NCBI RefSeq assembly: GCF_009905375.1
Contig: NC_133649.1
Location: 226,569,275 to 226,633,274, forward strand
Direction of reading: 5' to 3'
Length of the DNA: 64,000 bases
DNA from: Apium graveolens
Lineage: Eukaryota; Streptophyta; Magnoliopsida; Apiales; Apiaceae
The translations under genes were made by a program, and so were the position numbers. Below are positions 43,902-55,629 of the stretch, in pieces (the first letter of the stretch is position 1; every line of letters begins with the position of its first letter). The notes beneath the pieces are model-generated. The model saw nothing but the letters and a program-made list of their open reading frames with translations. It did not search any database and had not been told where the DNA came from.

Positions 43902-46900
43902 CTATTGGAATTTTAGCCATAAATTAATGCAAGAAGATTGTCCTTTTTCCAGATAGTTCATGCTCATCTCATTCACACTGATTGGCTTGACATGAGAGTG
44001 ATGGATGGCTGACTGAACTGGCTCCTTGACTAGTTCAAACTTTTTTTGTATCTCCTCATCAATCTTATTCCAGTTGATCAAACTCAACTTTCCTTTTTCA
44101 GCAACTTTCAAACTTGCTGCTGCTGCTTTAATTAGATCTATACCATCTGCAACTGTTGGCTTGGAGATTATAATTGAAGGTACAATTACTTTGCTGATTT
44201 GTACTTGAAGTTTCTCCCCCTCAGTTGGTCCTTTCTCCCCCTTACTTGATTCTCTCTCCCCCTTTTTGTTATCATCAAGTTGAGGAGTTAGGCCTTGTGC
44301 TTTAGCCAGTTACATGAGAAGATTTGTCTGAGTCTGTTGATTTTGAAGAAGGATAGCCACTGAATTCTCAATAACTTGAACTCTGTTTTCCAGCTTGGCT
44401 AGCTTCTTTTCAGAATCTGATTCTCTCCTCAATCTTAGTAAAAGATCTTGCATGGTACCATATGGCATTACTGAATCCAGCTTCTCAGAATTGTATGTCT
44501 TCAAGTCAGCTATATCTCTTTTTAGTTCATCCACACTCATATTCTGTCTTAAGTGCTGGATCTTCATGAGATGTAGAGAGTCTAGGTGAGCTTGAAGAAT
44601 AGCCTTGGCACCAACATCTGAAGTTTCCTGAAGGGCCTTTTGAATAGCCATCACTTGCTTGACCAAAGACACATCAAATTGTCCTGGTGTAGATTTCTTT
44701 GTCCATGCCCATCCAGGTAAATTTAAAACAGAACTTGGGCCTTCATCTCCCCCTAAGTTCATGCTTCTATCCAAAGAAACAGAGTCATAATCATTAGAAT
44801 TTACTCCAAATTCTTTAGATGGCTCACCAGCTTGAGAAGGCATCCTATTGACAGCAGCTTTATCTCTTTGAAGAGATTCTGAGGTGTGTACTAAATTCAT
44901 AGTCTGTTCTGCCTCCACATTGCCCTGAGCAGCCAACAATTGATAGGCTGACACAGGATGAGTAAAAGTGTCAGCATCCAAGGAAATGTTATCAATTTCA
45001 GCTTTGTAATGTTGCTGAAATTGTCTTCCCTTTTCAGCATCATCCACAATCATTGACTCACTAGCAATGGCTGGATTCACCCTTATTTCTCCTGTACCTG
45101 CCTTTCTCTCATAATCTCTCTTTTGTTGCATCAGGGTCTCACCCTGGCTCCCCACCCTCACACCCTCACCTTCACCTACTAAGGTGGGACTCCTCTCACT
45201 CACTTTTGTCAATCCTGAATAAATGGATTGCTGAGATTCACTCCTTTCCTCTCCTTTTGCCTGGGAGAAACCCAACCTCTCACTCAAAGCACTCTCCTCT
45301 CTCAGTCCTAAGAGTGACTGTATTACCACTAAATCTTCTGCACTAGAAATAATTGAAGTTTGAAGTTGTGCAGAGACACTCGACGGATAAGTGATATCCA
45401 TCGGGTGAGTGGTAAAGCTATCCGATGGATAACTGCTGTTAAGCTTATCCGTCGGGATACAATCACTACTCGACAGATGAGCAATATCCATCGAGAGAGT
45501 AGAAGTGAATGAGGTGGGAAGAGAAACTACTGTTGACTCTGTGTTGATTGAAGTTATTTGAGGCACATATGTCACAATAGTATCTGAAAGAATTGGCAAG
45601 TGAGCCAACAAATCATCTAAAAGATGATGCTCACTTGCACTAGATTTTTGCTTCCCCAACAGAGTTAAAAAAGGGGAATCAAGAATTGAAGTGTTTATCA
45701 TATCCACTTCCAGAGAGTTTGTTGGTGAGTATGGTGTTTCAGAGGCTTCAATTATAAGAGATTTTGGTTGTGACTCCATATTTATTGGAGCCACATCAAT
45801 CTGAATTTGAGAAAGTGCAGGGACTGTGTCTTTAGCACCAGTTTGCACTGTGTGTGTGCCCTGTGTATCCCCAGTTGTTTTAGATTTCTTCTTTCTTGTG
45901 TAAGTTTGGGGTGAGCTTGTGTCCCTAACCCTTTTGGCCTGTGCTCTTGGCTGAGAGCTTTGTTCAATAGCCACATCCTATTGGAAGGATGCAGCTAGAA
46001 GTGAGCTTTTATCCTTTTTAAGCACTGCAGTTTGTTGAGAAACTGCAGTGTGGCTAGGCTGGGATTCACTCAACTCTCCAACCTTATCCTTGGGGTTTCT
46101 TTGATGTTCACCCCTTCCCTCACCTAACTGACCCTCCTTCACACTCCCCTCTTTAGCTTTGGTAGATTTTTCAACTGGTACCTTTTGAGAGATACTAGAG
46201 GGGGTTTTCTTTGACTTGGATTTGGAAATTACAGTTGTTTTGGCAGCTTTGGTAGGCAACTGTTTGGTCATTGTCACAGTTCCCATAGCTACTCCTGAAC
46301 TCAAAGAAATTGAGGAGATTGGAATAGTTGAGGGTATTGATGAACTTACCTCACTTACCTGAGGTGTCTGCATTACAGGGAAGTAGAACATTGGCACATC
46401 CCTATGATGGTTGGCTCTGTTCAAATCTGCAATGATTCTTCTCTCTTGAACCCAACAAGCTAATTTGTTGTTTGGGTTCTCAAGTACAATCTCTTGACAA
46501 AGATGATTAGACAATATCATGAAAAATCTAGTATAATATACATTCTTTCCCCTTTTGGCTAACTCACCTAGTTTAAAACCTAACTCATACAAGACAAGGT
46601 CACTGAAATTGTAAAATTTATCTGTGACTAGCATGTAAAGCATGGAAATGTTCACAAGATCAATATTACTGACTTTTCCAGAGAAAACTTTAGTCACAAC
46701 ATCACACATGAAACTCCATTCCTTCCTAAGACCTAATCTTCTAATCTCACTTAGCTTAGTAGTAGGAAGTGCATAATGCATGGAATTAAGCATATTGATA
46801 ATATCAGTGTCAGTGTGTGATGAAGTTACATTATCATCAGGAATTTTGAAACATGCTTTTATCACATCACTATTGATACAAAACTCATTACCTTTGATAG

Positions 46901-47138
46901 TTAGAGTGATGGTTTTGTCAGTAGAGTTGTAGATTGCAGTGGTCCACATCTCTTCAACAACTTCACAGTAAATTATGGGTGATTCAAGCATGGCATAACT
47001 TAACTTGCAGTTCTTCACGAAGTCCATCATCTTGTGATAGTCTTCTGATTGCTGAATACCCTTATTGACCAAAGCAGTGAAGTTGTTCTTCTCATAAATG
47101 AACCCAGTCTGAGACATGATCTTTACTACAGGTGCCAT
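43902..47138 (-). pseudogene. Long 3' ORF of the SIRE-type element (about 1078 codons, two stops)
   Basis: One reading frame from 47138 down to 43902, broken only by TAG at 45978-45980 and one stop at 44310-44312. The first 250 residues are folded-looking (MSQTGFIYEKNNFTALVNKG, CEVVEEMWTTAIYNSTD, LTIKGNEFCINSDVIKACFK). A low-complexity Ser/Thr/Lys-rich middle follows, then a coiled-coil-like part (MQDLLLRLRRESDSEKKLAKLEN). It sits where SIRE elements have an env-like ORF, yet I see no signal peptide or membrane segment. Two codons lost in more than a thousand suggests recent constraint. Function unknown. Confidence 0.8.
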
Positions 47139-47658
47139 TGTTAGAGAATGAAAGCTTTGAAGAGAAAGAGGATATTTGCTTGAGAGAGAATAAAATAAAA
47201 GCAGTTGAATTTGAGAATGATAAAAGAAAATAATTGGAATGAAATAAGCTTTTATACTTCCTCAAAAACAACGGATGAAAATAATAAAGAAAAGTAAATT
47301 ACCCAATAGAAATTGCCTAAAATAGCCGTTTAAAAATAAACTGTAAAAATTCCACCCATTATCTGTCGTGTAATACTTACAAACTGTAAGTATACTCGAT
47401 GGATAATGTTCAGGGAATTAACGGTTAAGATTTAGACAATTCGACGGATGAGGATAAACTGTTATCCGTCGAGTTTTAAAAGATTTCAGAAAAGTAATTG
47501 ATTTTTATTTGCACATTGTATATTGACGGATGACTTAACTCGATGGATAATGGTCATCCGTCGAGATGCAAATTTTGACTTAGCCAAAATTTCATCCATG
47601 ACTAAAAATCAGTTAAATTTCTGGCTGCATTTCAACTTGCAAAATAACTCAGATAAAT

Positions 47659-48437
47659 TCAAGAGTAATTAAGCATACCTAACTCACTTACCAACCTAGA
47701 AAAGGTGGATTCATCCAGTGGCTTGGTAAAAATATCTGCAAGTTGCTTCTCACTTGGAACAAAATGTAACTCTACAGTACCATTCATTACATGTTCCCTT
47801 ATGAAATGGTACTTGATGTCTATGTGCTTTGTCCTTGAATGTTGCACTGGATTTTTGGTGATGGCAATTGCACTTGTATTATCACAGAAAATAGGAATCC
47901 TTTCAACTTGCAAACCATAGTCCAACAATTGATTTTTCATCCATAAAATCTGTGCACAGCAACTGCCAGCAGCAATATATTCAGCTTCAGCTATAGAAGT
48001 AGAAACTGAATTTTGCTTTTCACTGAACCAGGACACAAGCTTGTCTCCTAAAAATTGATAGGTTCCTATTGTGCTTTTTCTATCAATTCTGCAACCTGCA
48101 TAATCTGCATCTGAATAACCAGTTAGATCAAAACCAAAAGCTCTAGGATACCAAATGCCAAGTTTTGGTGTTCCCTTGAGATATCTGAAAATTCTCTTGA
48201 TAGCTATCAAGTGAGACTCTCTAGGATCAGCCTGAAATCTAGCACATAAATATGTAGCAAACATTATATCTGGCCTACTAGCTGTTAAGTACAGAAGTGA
48301 GCCAACCATGCCTCTATAGCTTGAAATATCCACAGACTTTTCAGTAGTGTTTAGTTCAAGCTTAGTTGCAGTGGCCATGGGAGTTTTTACAGATGTGCAA
48401 TCCATTAGATCAAACTTCTTTAAAAGATCTAAAAATA
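47659..48437 (-). pseudogene. pol: SIRE-type RNase H region
   Basis: [56 protein letters not shown] and SIAEAEYIAAGSCCAQILWM are all visible, followed by FCDNTSAIAITKNPVQHSRTKHIDI and DIFTKPLDESTF. It is complete to the stop at 47659-47661. It joins the reverse transcriptase through a frameshift near 48425-48437. Confidence 0.93.
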
Positions 48438-49440
48438 TATTTAGTTTGACTAATGAATATTCCATCACTAACTTGCTTAACTTGTAAACCAAGAAAGTAA
48501 GTTAGTTCTCCCATTATACTCATTTCATACTTACTTTGCATCAGTTTGGCAAACTTTTTACAAAGTTTCTCATCTGTAGAGCCAAAAATAATATCATCTA
48601 CATAAATTTGAACAAGTATGCTAGAGCCATTAACATTTCTGAAAAATAAAGTTTTATCTACAGTACCTATTGTAAAGTGATTTTCCAAAAGGAACTTTGA
48701 TAAAGTGTCATACCAGGCTCTAGGTGCTTGCTTCAGTCCATAAAGTGCTTTCAGTAGATAATAGACATACTCTGGAAAATTTGGATCTTCAAAGCCAGGA
48801 GGTTGACTAACATACACTTCTTCCTCCAAATCTCCATTCAGAAAGGCACTTTTGACATCCATTTGATAGACCTTGAAATTGGCATGAGCTGCATAGGCTA
48901 AGAAGATTCTGATGGCTTCAAGTCTTGCAACAGGAGCAAATGTTTCATCAAAATCTATTCCTTCTTGCTGGCAATAGCCTTTAGCAACCAATCTGGCTTT
49001 GTTCCTTACTACTATGCCATTTTCATCCATCTTGTTTCTGAATACCCATTTGGTGTCTATTGGATTCTTTCCTTTAGGCTTGGGTACCAGCTTCCACACT
49101 TTATTCCTTTCAAATTGGTTTAGATCCTCCTGCATAGCTAAAATCCAATCAGGATCTAACAAAACTTCTTCTACCTTCTTTGGTTCTTCCTTTGACAGAA
49201 AGCTGCTGTATAGACATTCTTCATGAGTTACTCTTCTTGTTTGAACTCTAGAAGAAACATCACCAATAATCAGTTCAAAAGGGTGATCTTTTGTCAATTT
49301 CCTTGGTTGAGGTAGATTAGCTCTAGATGAAGAGACCTCAATGTTGTTTTGATGTGTGATTGAGTTTTGATTGCTAGAAACTCCCCCTGAGTTTATGGAT
49401 CTTTGATTTGAGAAAGGGGTACTTTCTATGGGTGATCTGT
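48425..49440 (-). pseudogene. pol: SIRE-type reverse transcriptase
   Basis: Open from about 49440 down to 48410. Motifs: [72 protein letters not shown] and the catalytic YVDDIIFGS (about 48580-48610), all intact. Frameshifts at both ends (about 49435 and 48430) separate it from integrase and RNase H. Confidence 0.94.
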
Positions 49441-50526
49441 CTTGACGGATGAGGCAGGTTGTCTACCGACGGATAACACAGATTGCCTTCCGACGGATGA
49501 AGCATTTTGCAACTCGACGGATGTTGAGTTTTGTGCTTCATTGGTGGTAGATTTGTCTGCATTATCCTTAGACACTGTTTCTTGATCACTCTCATCATCA
49601 CTGACCATCTCAACATTGTCGAATTTGAGGCTCTCATGGTAATCTCCATCTTTCAGTCCTTCAATCTTTTTATCATCAAACACAACATGTATAGATTCCA
49701 CAACAATGTTGGTTCTTAGATTGTAGACTCTATATGCTTTACCAACAGCATATCCAACAAAAATTCCTTCATCTGCTTTAGAATTAAACTTCCCATTTTG
49801 ATCAGTTTGATTTCTCAGAATATAACATTTACAGCCAAAGACATGAAGAAAATTTAGGGCTGGCTTCTTGTTCTTGAACAGTTGATAAGGAGTCATGCAT
49901 CTTGCTTGATTAATCAGAGAGATGTTCTGAGTGTAGCATGCAGTGTTTACAGCTTCAGCCCAGAAATAAGTTGGTAATTTTGATTCTTCAAGCATTGTCC
50001 TTGCAGCTTCAATAAGAGATCTGTTCTTTCTTTCCACTACTCCATTCTGTTGTGGAGTCCTTGCTGCTGAAAACTCATGCAAGATCCCATTTTCTTCACA
50101 AAATGCTCTCATGACATAGTTCTTGAACTCAGTTCCATTGTCACTCTTGATTCTTCTAACTTTGAAATCAGGATGATTGTTAACTTGCCTTATGTGATTG
50201 ATGATGATTTCACTAGCCTCATCTTTAGACTTTAGGAAATATGTCCAAGAGAACTTTGAGAAATCATCTACAATTACTAGGCAAAATCTTTTCTTTGAAA
50301 TTGACAATACATTGACTGGTCCAAACAAATCCATGTGAAGCAGTTGCAGAGGCTCTTCAATTGCTGAATCAAGTTTCTTCCTGAATGATGCTTTGATCTG
50401 CTTTCCCTTTTGGCAGGCATCACACAGTCCATCCTTTGTAAACTCCACTAGAGGAATGCCTCTTACTAGTTCTTTCTTTACCAGCTCATTCATGGTCTTG
50501 AAGTTTTAATGGGATAGCTTCTTGTG
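49426..50526 (-). pseudogene. pol: SIRE-type integrase
   Basis: From MNELVKKELVRGIPLVEF at 50493: CDACQKGKQIKASFRK zinc end, then catalytic residues in VDDFSKFSWTYF, SDNGTEF and NGVVERKNRSLIEA. GYKCY-type HVFGCKCYILRN and DEGIFVGYAVGKAYRVYNL follow. Two stops (TAG at 50527-50529 and a TAA near 50508) split it from the protease frame. The tail has three SSVGRQ-like repeats that encode the CGACGGAT motif. Confidence 0.92.
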
Positions 50527-50949
50527 CTATAGCCAACTTTCATCTTGACTTGCTTTACTGAGAAGACAAGTTACAGATTCTGCTTTAGTTGAGTTGAAGT
50601 CGGCTAGGTACACATTTCCTCTTCTCACACCAGTGAGAACCACTTTGTTGTTTTGATTGTTAGTCACAACACAGGCTTCTTTGTTGAAGGTTACTGAGTT
50701 GCCTTTGTCACAAAGCTGGCTGATACTCAACAGATTATGTTTGAGACCATCCACTAAGGGAACCTCTTCAATGATAACATTGTCCATTGAAATCAAGCCA
50801 TATCCCACAGTATAACCTTTGCTGTCATCTCCAAAAGTAATACTTGGGCCAGCTTTTTCTTTAAACTCTGTGAGCAGGGTAGAATCACCAGTCATGTGTC
50901 TTGAACAACCACTATCCAAGTACCAAAGATTCTTTCTATTTCCCTGCAC
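50527..50949 (-). pseudogene. pol: SIRE-type protease
   Basis: NLWYLDSGCSRHMTGD (catalytic DSG), FGDDSKGYTVGYG and VPLVDGLKHNLLSISQLCDKGNSVTF are typical of copia protease. The frame differs from the gag end (WVPKST, stop near 50964), so the gag-pol junction is shifted. Confidence 0.92.
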
Positions 50950-50963
50950 ACATCAAAATCAAA

Positions 50964-52715
50964 TCAAGTTGATTTTGGTACCCAAGTTTCCTCTGGTCCT
51001 GCTTTGTTAGCTTTCTTCTTCTGTTTCTTAGGTCTTAACTCATTTGACTTAGGAATTTCAGATTCTTCCTTAGTCATTTGGGTTGGACCTTTGAAACCAT
51101 TTAATGCAACAGAATTATCATGCATATTATGGCTAACAGGAAATGACATGCTTGGTGCAAACATATTATTCCAGTAAGGCATGCTAAATGGCATTTGAGG
51201 CATATTGTATGCAGCATAATATGGATTAGGTGCAAATGGCATGTTAGCAAACTGTGCATTTATGTTCTGTGTAGGCATAGCATTGACAGGCATGGGAGGC
51301 ATGGCATTCATGTTAGGAAATTGAGACTAAACAGACATGGGAGTAGGCATGGCAGATTTGCAATTGACAGACAAATGATTTATACTACCACACTTGACAC
51401 AGATTTTTCTAGGGGCATATTTATCAGGTGTGTAGTTATTGTGTTTGTTAATTCCTACTTTACCATTCCTATTGTTTTTCTTTTTAGTATCTGTTTTTAC
51501 CTCTATTTTCTCAAGTCTGTCACTTAACTGTTTGACAGTCATGTGAGCAACATTTGCCTTTTTCCCTTTCTTAGCTTGACTTGACTCTCCTGAAACAAAG
51601 TTCTTGGAAACAGACCCATACTTATCATTTAGCTTGATTAATTTGGCTTTGCTAATGAGTTTGCTTACAGCTGACGGATGATGATTTTTATCATTCGACG
51701 GATAACACTTTTTGTTATCCGACGGATAGTCCTCATCATCCGTCGAGTCTACATCTGTCAGCAACCCATCTACCAAAATAGGTTCTAGTTTCTCTTTATT
51801 CTTTTTTCAGGCTTCATCACAAAAAGACTCAATTCCTTGAACTTTAGTGATTTGAGCATGAACATCCCAGGATGTTTTCCATGCTTTAATCACCTCTTGT
51901 TCACGCTCGAGCTGCTTCTTCAAAATTTCTTCCTTTTTCAAGGACTCAGTTAATTCCTCCTTGGCAATCTTACAATCAATTTTTAGTTTCTCAAACTCAA
52001 CAAACTGACACTCAAGCACATTATTCCTCTCACTTAAAAACAAGTTGTTTTCTTTAATTTTAGCATTTTCTTTAGTGAGAGACTTAAGTGTAACACGCAA
52101 ATGATACAATTCTGTAGACATGTCATTTATTACATCATTACACTCAACTTTAGATAAATGTGCAAGGTTTGTAGTGATTATCTGATTGCTTGAGGAACTT
52201 GTCTCTGTTTCATCAGACTTGGCCATTAGGGCTATATTGACATAGCTGACATCTTCATCTTCATCCAAACCATCAGGTGCCCAGTCATTCTCTTGTGTAA
52301 TAAAAGCCCTTTCCTTCTGTTTGAGTAGATCAAAGTATTTTTGCTTATAATCCACAGACTCAAACCTTTTCTTACTGGAATCTGACTTTCTACACTCATT
52401 TGCAAAATGCCCTGCCAAGCCACATTTGAAACATTTGAATTTTGACTTATCCACCATGTTTCTATTTGGCTTGGCTGCTCCAAAGTTCTTCTTGAACTTG
52501 AGCTTGGTAAATCTTCTTGAAAGAAATTCTAGGTGCTCATCAATGTCCTCCATGTCATCTTGGCTCAATGAATCTTCACTTTCTGCAGCTAGCCCCTTAC
52601 CCTTATTCTCACAGACCTTTGAAGTTGATTCTACAGCCTCCATCTTCACTTCCTTCTCCTTTTCCAGATCAGCAACTAGTGCAATGGATCCTCCTTTCTT
52701 CTTTCCTCTCTCCAT
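50964..52715 (-). pseudogene. gag: SIRE-type gag, C-terminal part
   Basis: Same frame as the capsid part. CCHC knuckle CFKCGLAGHFANEC (about 52392-52433), a coiled-coil-like Lys/Glu segment (about 51850-52100), a stop near 51807, a second knuckle-like CVKCGSINHLSVNC (about 51360-51400), TAG at 51327-51329, then a Met/Asn/Pro-rich tail ending in WVPKST. The CGACGGAT motif occurs four times at 51671-51747. Confidence 0.87.
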
Positions 52716-52724
52716 TCTTTCATC

Positions 52725-53363
52725 CTACTCTATCTCAAGCTCATAGGTCTTAAGAATGCCATACAGTCTCTCCAAAGTAAACTCCTTACAATCTTGTAAG
52801 TTTCTCAATGAGACTGTCATTGGTTTCCATTCCTTTGGAAGAGATCTGAGAAATTTTAGATTTGAGTCTTTAGTCTGATAGACTCTTCCATGCAACTTAA
52901 GAGCATTTAGTAGTTTTTGGAATCTACTAAAAATGTCAGTGAGTGACTCACTTTCTTCATTATGAAAGTGCTCATATTGCTGAATCAGGAGCTGCATTTT
53001 ATTTTCTCTTACTTGCTCAGTTCCATCATAAATTATTTGTATTGTGTCCCAAAATTCCTTGGCAGTTTTGCAGTTGATGATGTTATCAAACATATCTGCA
53101 TCAACACCATTGAACCGAATGTTCATGGCCTTTTTATCTTTCCTGACTTGTTCAATATCAGGATCAGACCATTCATGCCTTGGCTTTGGAACAGATGGCT
53201 CGTTTCCTGTTGCAGCTCTCAATGGAACATGAGGGCCTCTTTCTATGCAGTCCACATAGGCCTCATCTTGAGAAAGCATATGAAGATGCATCTTTACCTT
53301 CCAATGATGGTAATTATCTTTATCAAGAAAAGGAATCTTGACTCCAACATCTTTCTTGTTCAT
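52725..53363 (-). pseudogene. gag: SIRE-type gag, capsid part
   Basis: Starts MNKKDVGVKIPFLDKDNYHHW, has the copia gag pattern (WKVKMHLHM, AKEFWDTIQIIYDGTEQVREN, LTDIFSRFQKLLNALKLHG, FTLERLYGILKTYELE) and ends at TAG 52725-52727. The same frame continues into the knuckle region, so the stop is a mutation. Confidence 0.92.
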
Positions 53364-53410
53364 CTTGCTGAATTGTTTTGATCTTTAAACTCTTTGTAGA
53401 TTAAGAGCTT

Positions 53411-53422
53411 GCTCTGATACCA
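53411..53422 (-). promoter_or_regulatory. Primer-binding site of the SIRE-type element
   Basis: Plus strand GCTCTGATACCA, i.e. minus strand TGGTATCAGAGC (Met-tRNA type), two bases from the 5' LTR. Confidence 0.93.
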
Positions 53423-53424
53423 AT

Positions 53425-54436
53425 TGTTAGTCCCTTAACAATATAGCAAGAATTACAGAAGGGGGGTTGAATGGAATTCTTGAAATAAAAATGTTCAACT
53501 CGATTATAGATATATTTGTTTTGATTAGCACAATGCGGAATGTAAATTTAATTGAATCAAAACATAAGTAATTAAAAACAAGAGTCTTTAAAAACTTTAT
53601 GGTTGATTTAAACAATTCCACCAGAGATATATATAATATATTGAGAGGACTCTGTGTGCAGAAATGCTCACAGCTGCTTACAAATGTAACTACTGAGAAT
53701 ACATGAAATGCTAAAGATTCTGCTTACAAAGATTTCTCTGTTTTTGTGTTTTTCAGCTATCTCAGTTCTATGTTTTATTTGCTACTCTCTTGGTTTATAT
53801 AATACCAAGATTACAAAGTCAAAAAGACTGAACAAATATAAAATCTAACAGTCTTAAGCTTTGCTGCTTTTCGTCCTCTATTACCCAGTTAATGGGCTTC
53901 CACAGTGTGTTTGTATACATCTTGACGGCTGTGTGTCAGCTTTCACTGTTCAACTGATGTTTGAATTCTTCATATGATCATCCATCGACTTTCAGAACAT
54001 CCGTTGATGATTTAATTGATCATCCGTCGACTGCTATATTAAACATCCGTTGATATTCATTTGATCATCCGTCAATGGCTTTGTTAATCATCCGCCGGTA
54101 GCTATTTTGGCACTTGACTCTATATCACTTATGCAGAATTACAAGACATCAATTATGTACAATTAATCAACCTATTCTGCATATCTAGTTAAAGTCAACA
54201 TGACTTATATGCTACTACAGATTCTATACAAAGGTGCATACATAACTGTGCTACAAACTTATTATTACATAAGCTACTCACTCGATGGATAATAAGTTAA
54301 TCATCCGTCGGGACTATAATGAGTTATCCGTCGGGACTATAATTCTTATCCGTCGAGTGCTACATAATTTCACTAAGTAAAATCTACTTAGATGTTTTGT
54401 TTATGAAATCATAAAGTACACAACATATGCACAACA
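53425..54436 (-). repeat. 5' LTR of the SIRE-type element
   Basis: 1012 bp, plus-strand ends TGTTAGTCCC and GCACAACA, followed by the TATAC duplication. Contains the same array of CATCCGTCGA-type motifs as the other LTR. Confidence 0.95.
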
Positions 54437-54441
54437 TATAC

Positions 54442-55629
54442 CCTGTGTTCCTTTCTACTACTTCACTGGGGACAGTGAAGATTTTAAGTTTGGGGGTGGT
54501 AGTTAAGGAATATTTTGTGTGTGTGTGTGTCATATAGTTGCATATTCATGATAGTTTAGTTCATTTAATTGCATAAGTTTTGCCATATAGTTTTTTTTAT
54601 AATTATTTGTAGCTTTATTTGTTTATCATGTCATGTAGCTCATGCATATACCATGATCCCTTTTGCGCTGATCGACCAATTGATTTGTGACGTTGATGCA
54701 AGTGTAGTGATAGCGTTAAAGTGATGATTGAGTCGTGTAGGGTGATATGCATGCTAGAAATACTTGTAATTTCACTAAGTCTTAGAGAATGCTTGAGGAC
54801 TAGATTGTTGTTATGGTTTAATGGTTTTTGAGGTTAATCTATTGATTATGCTTAGAATTTTATAATAGGTTCTTAGTGATAAAAGGCATGAAAAGAAAAA
54901 AATGGAGTAAAAAATGGAATTCATTGCTAATTGTGGCTAGGTGTCAAATGGCTAGTAGCTGGCTCGTATTTTTATGCGAGTGGTCTAGGGTTGAGCAAGA
55001 TGGAGCGAAACGCACTTGCTCAGAAAGTTGAAAAAAAAGAGAAAAAAAATAGAAAAAAGAAGAAAAAAATAAAGAATTAATGCATAATTGATAACGAGTG
55101 GGCTCTTTGGTATTCGAGTTATTAAGTTCTTAGGGGACTTTGTGCCTAGTGACCTAAGGCTTTTATAGTCTGGGATCCGCTAACCTAACGCTCGCTACAT
55201 GGATGCCATTGTATAAGTCTTTTGTGGACCTCACTCATTGCACGGTCAAATAAGCATTTGAATAAAAGCATGATTCCGTAATAAGCTCTAGGATTCTTGA
55301 AGTGTTATAAGTTACTTTGTGCCTAGAATTTTTATTCTATGTATAATCATGCGATTGCCTTGAGGATAGTTGAGTTATGATAATTGATCTAGTTTCGAAG
55401 CATATCTGTTAAGCATCTGCACACACCATGTTTCTGGATGTATGTTAGTTTGTATGATTCGATTGATCTTTATTCGCCTAATTGCATTTGTTGAGATGTC
55501 GTAAGTTGGTTGGTTTGGTCATAGTAAGGGGGATCGCTGCATTTCATATAGATTGCATTCATGCATGTTTTTATTTTGTTTTTGAGTCTGTGACGCTTGA
55601 GGACAAGCATTGATTTAAGTTTGGGGGTG
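54442..55629 (+). other. Non-coding tail of the Athila-type element
   Basis: No ORF. Contains a GT dinucleotide run (about 54516-54530) and an A/G tract (about 55028-55075), and ends in the purine-rich TTTAAGTTTGGGGGTG (55614-55629), the polypurine tract. A second GTTTGGGGGTG-like copy stands at 54487-54500. Long non-coding 3' regions are usual in Athila. Confidence 0.75.

Larger units (their letters stand above)
42858..54436 (-). mobile_element. SIRE/Maximus-type Ty1/copia element, full length, minus strand
   Basis: 11.6 kb with LTRs at 42858-43883 (3') and 53425-54436 (5'), flanked by TATAC on both sides (42853-42857 and 54437-54441). Minus-strand order is gag, protease, integrase, reverse transcriptase, RNase H and a very long 3' ORF, which is the SIRE layout. 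Many stops and shifts show it is defective. A 10-11 bp motif around CGACGGAT is scattered through it. It lies six bases after the stop codon of the Athila 3' ORF. Confidence 0.95.

Noticed and set aside
43902..47138. Envelope protein gene in the SIRE element
   Set aside because: The position fits, but no signal peptide, membrane helix or Cys-rich ectodomain is visible.
54510..54535. GT run as a regulatory element
   Set aside because: A short simple repeat in the Athila tail with no further signal.
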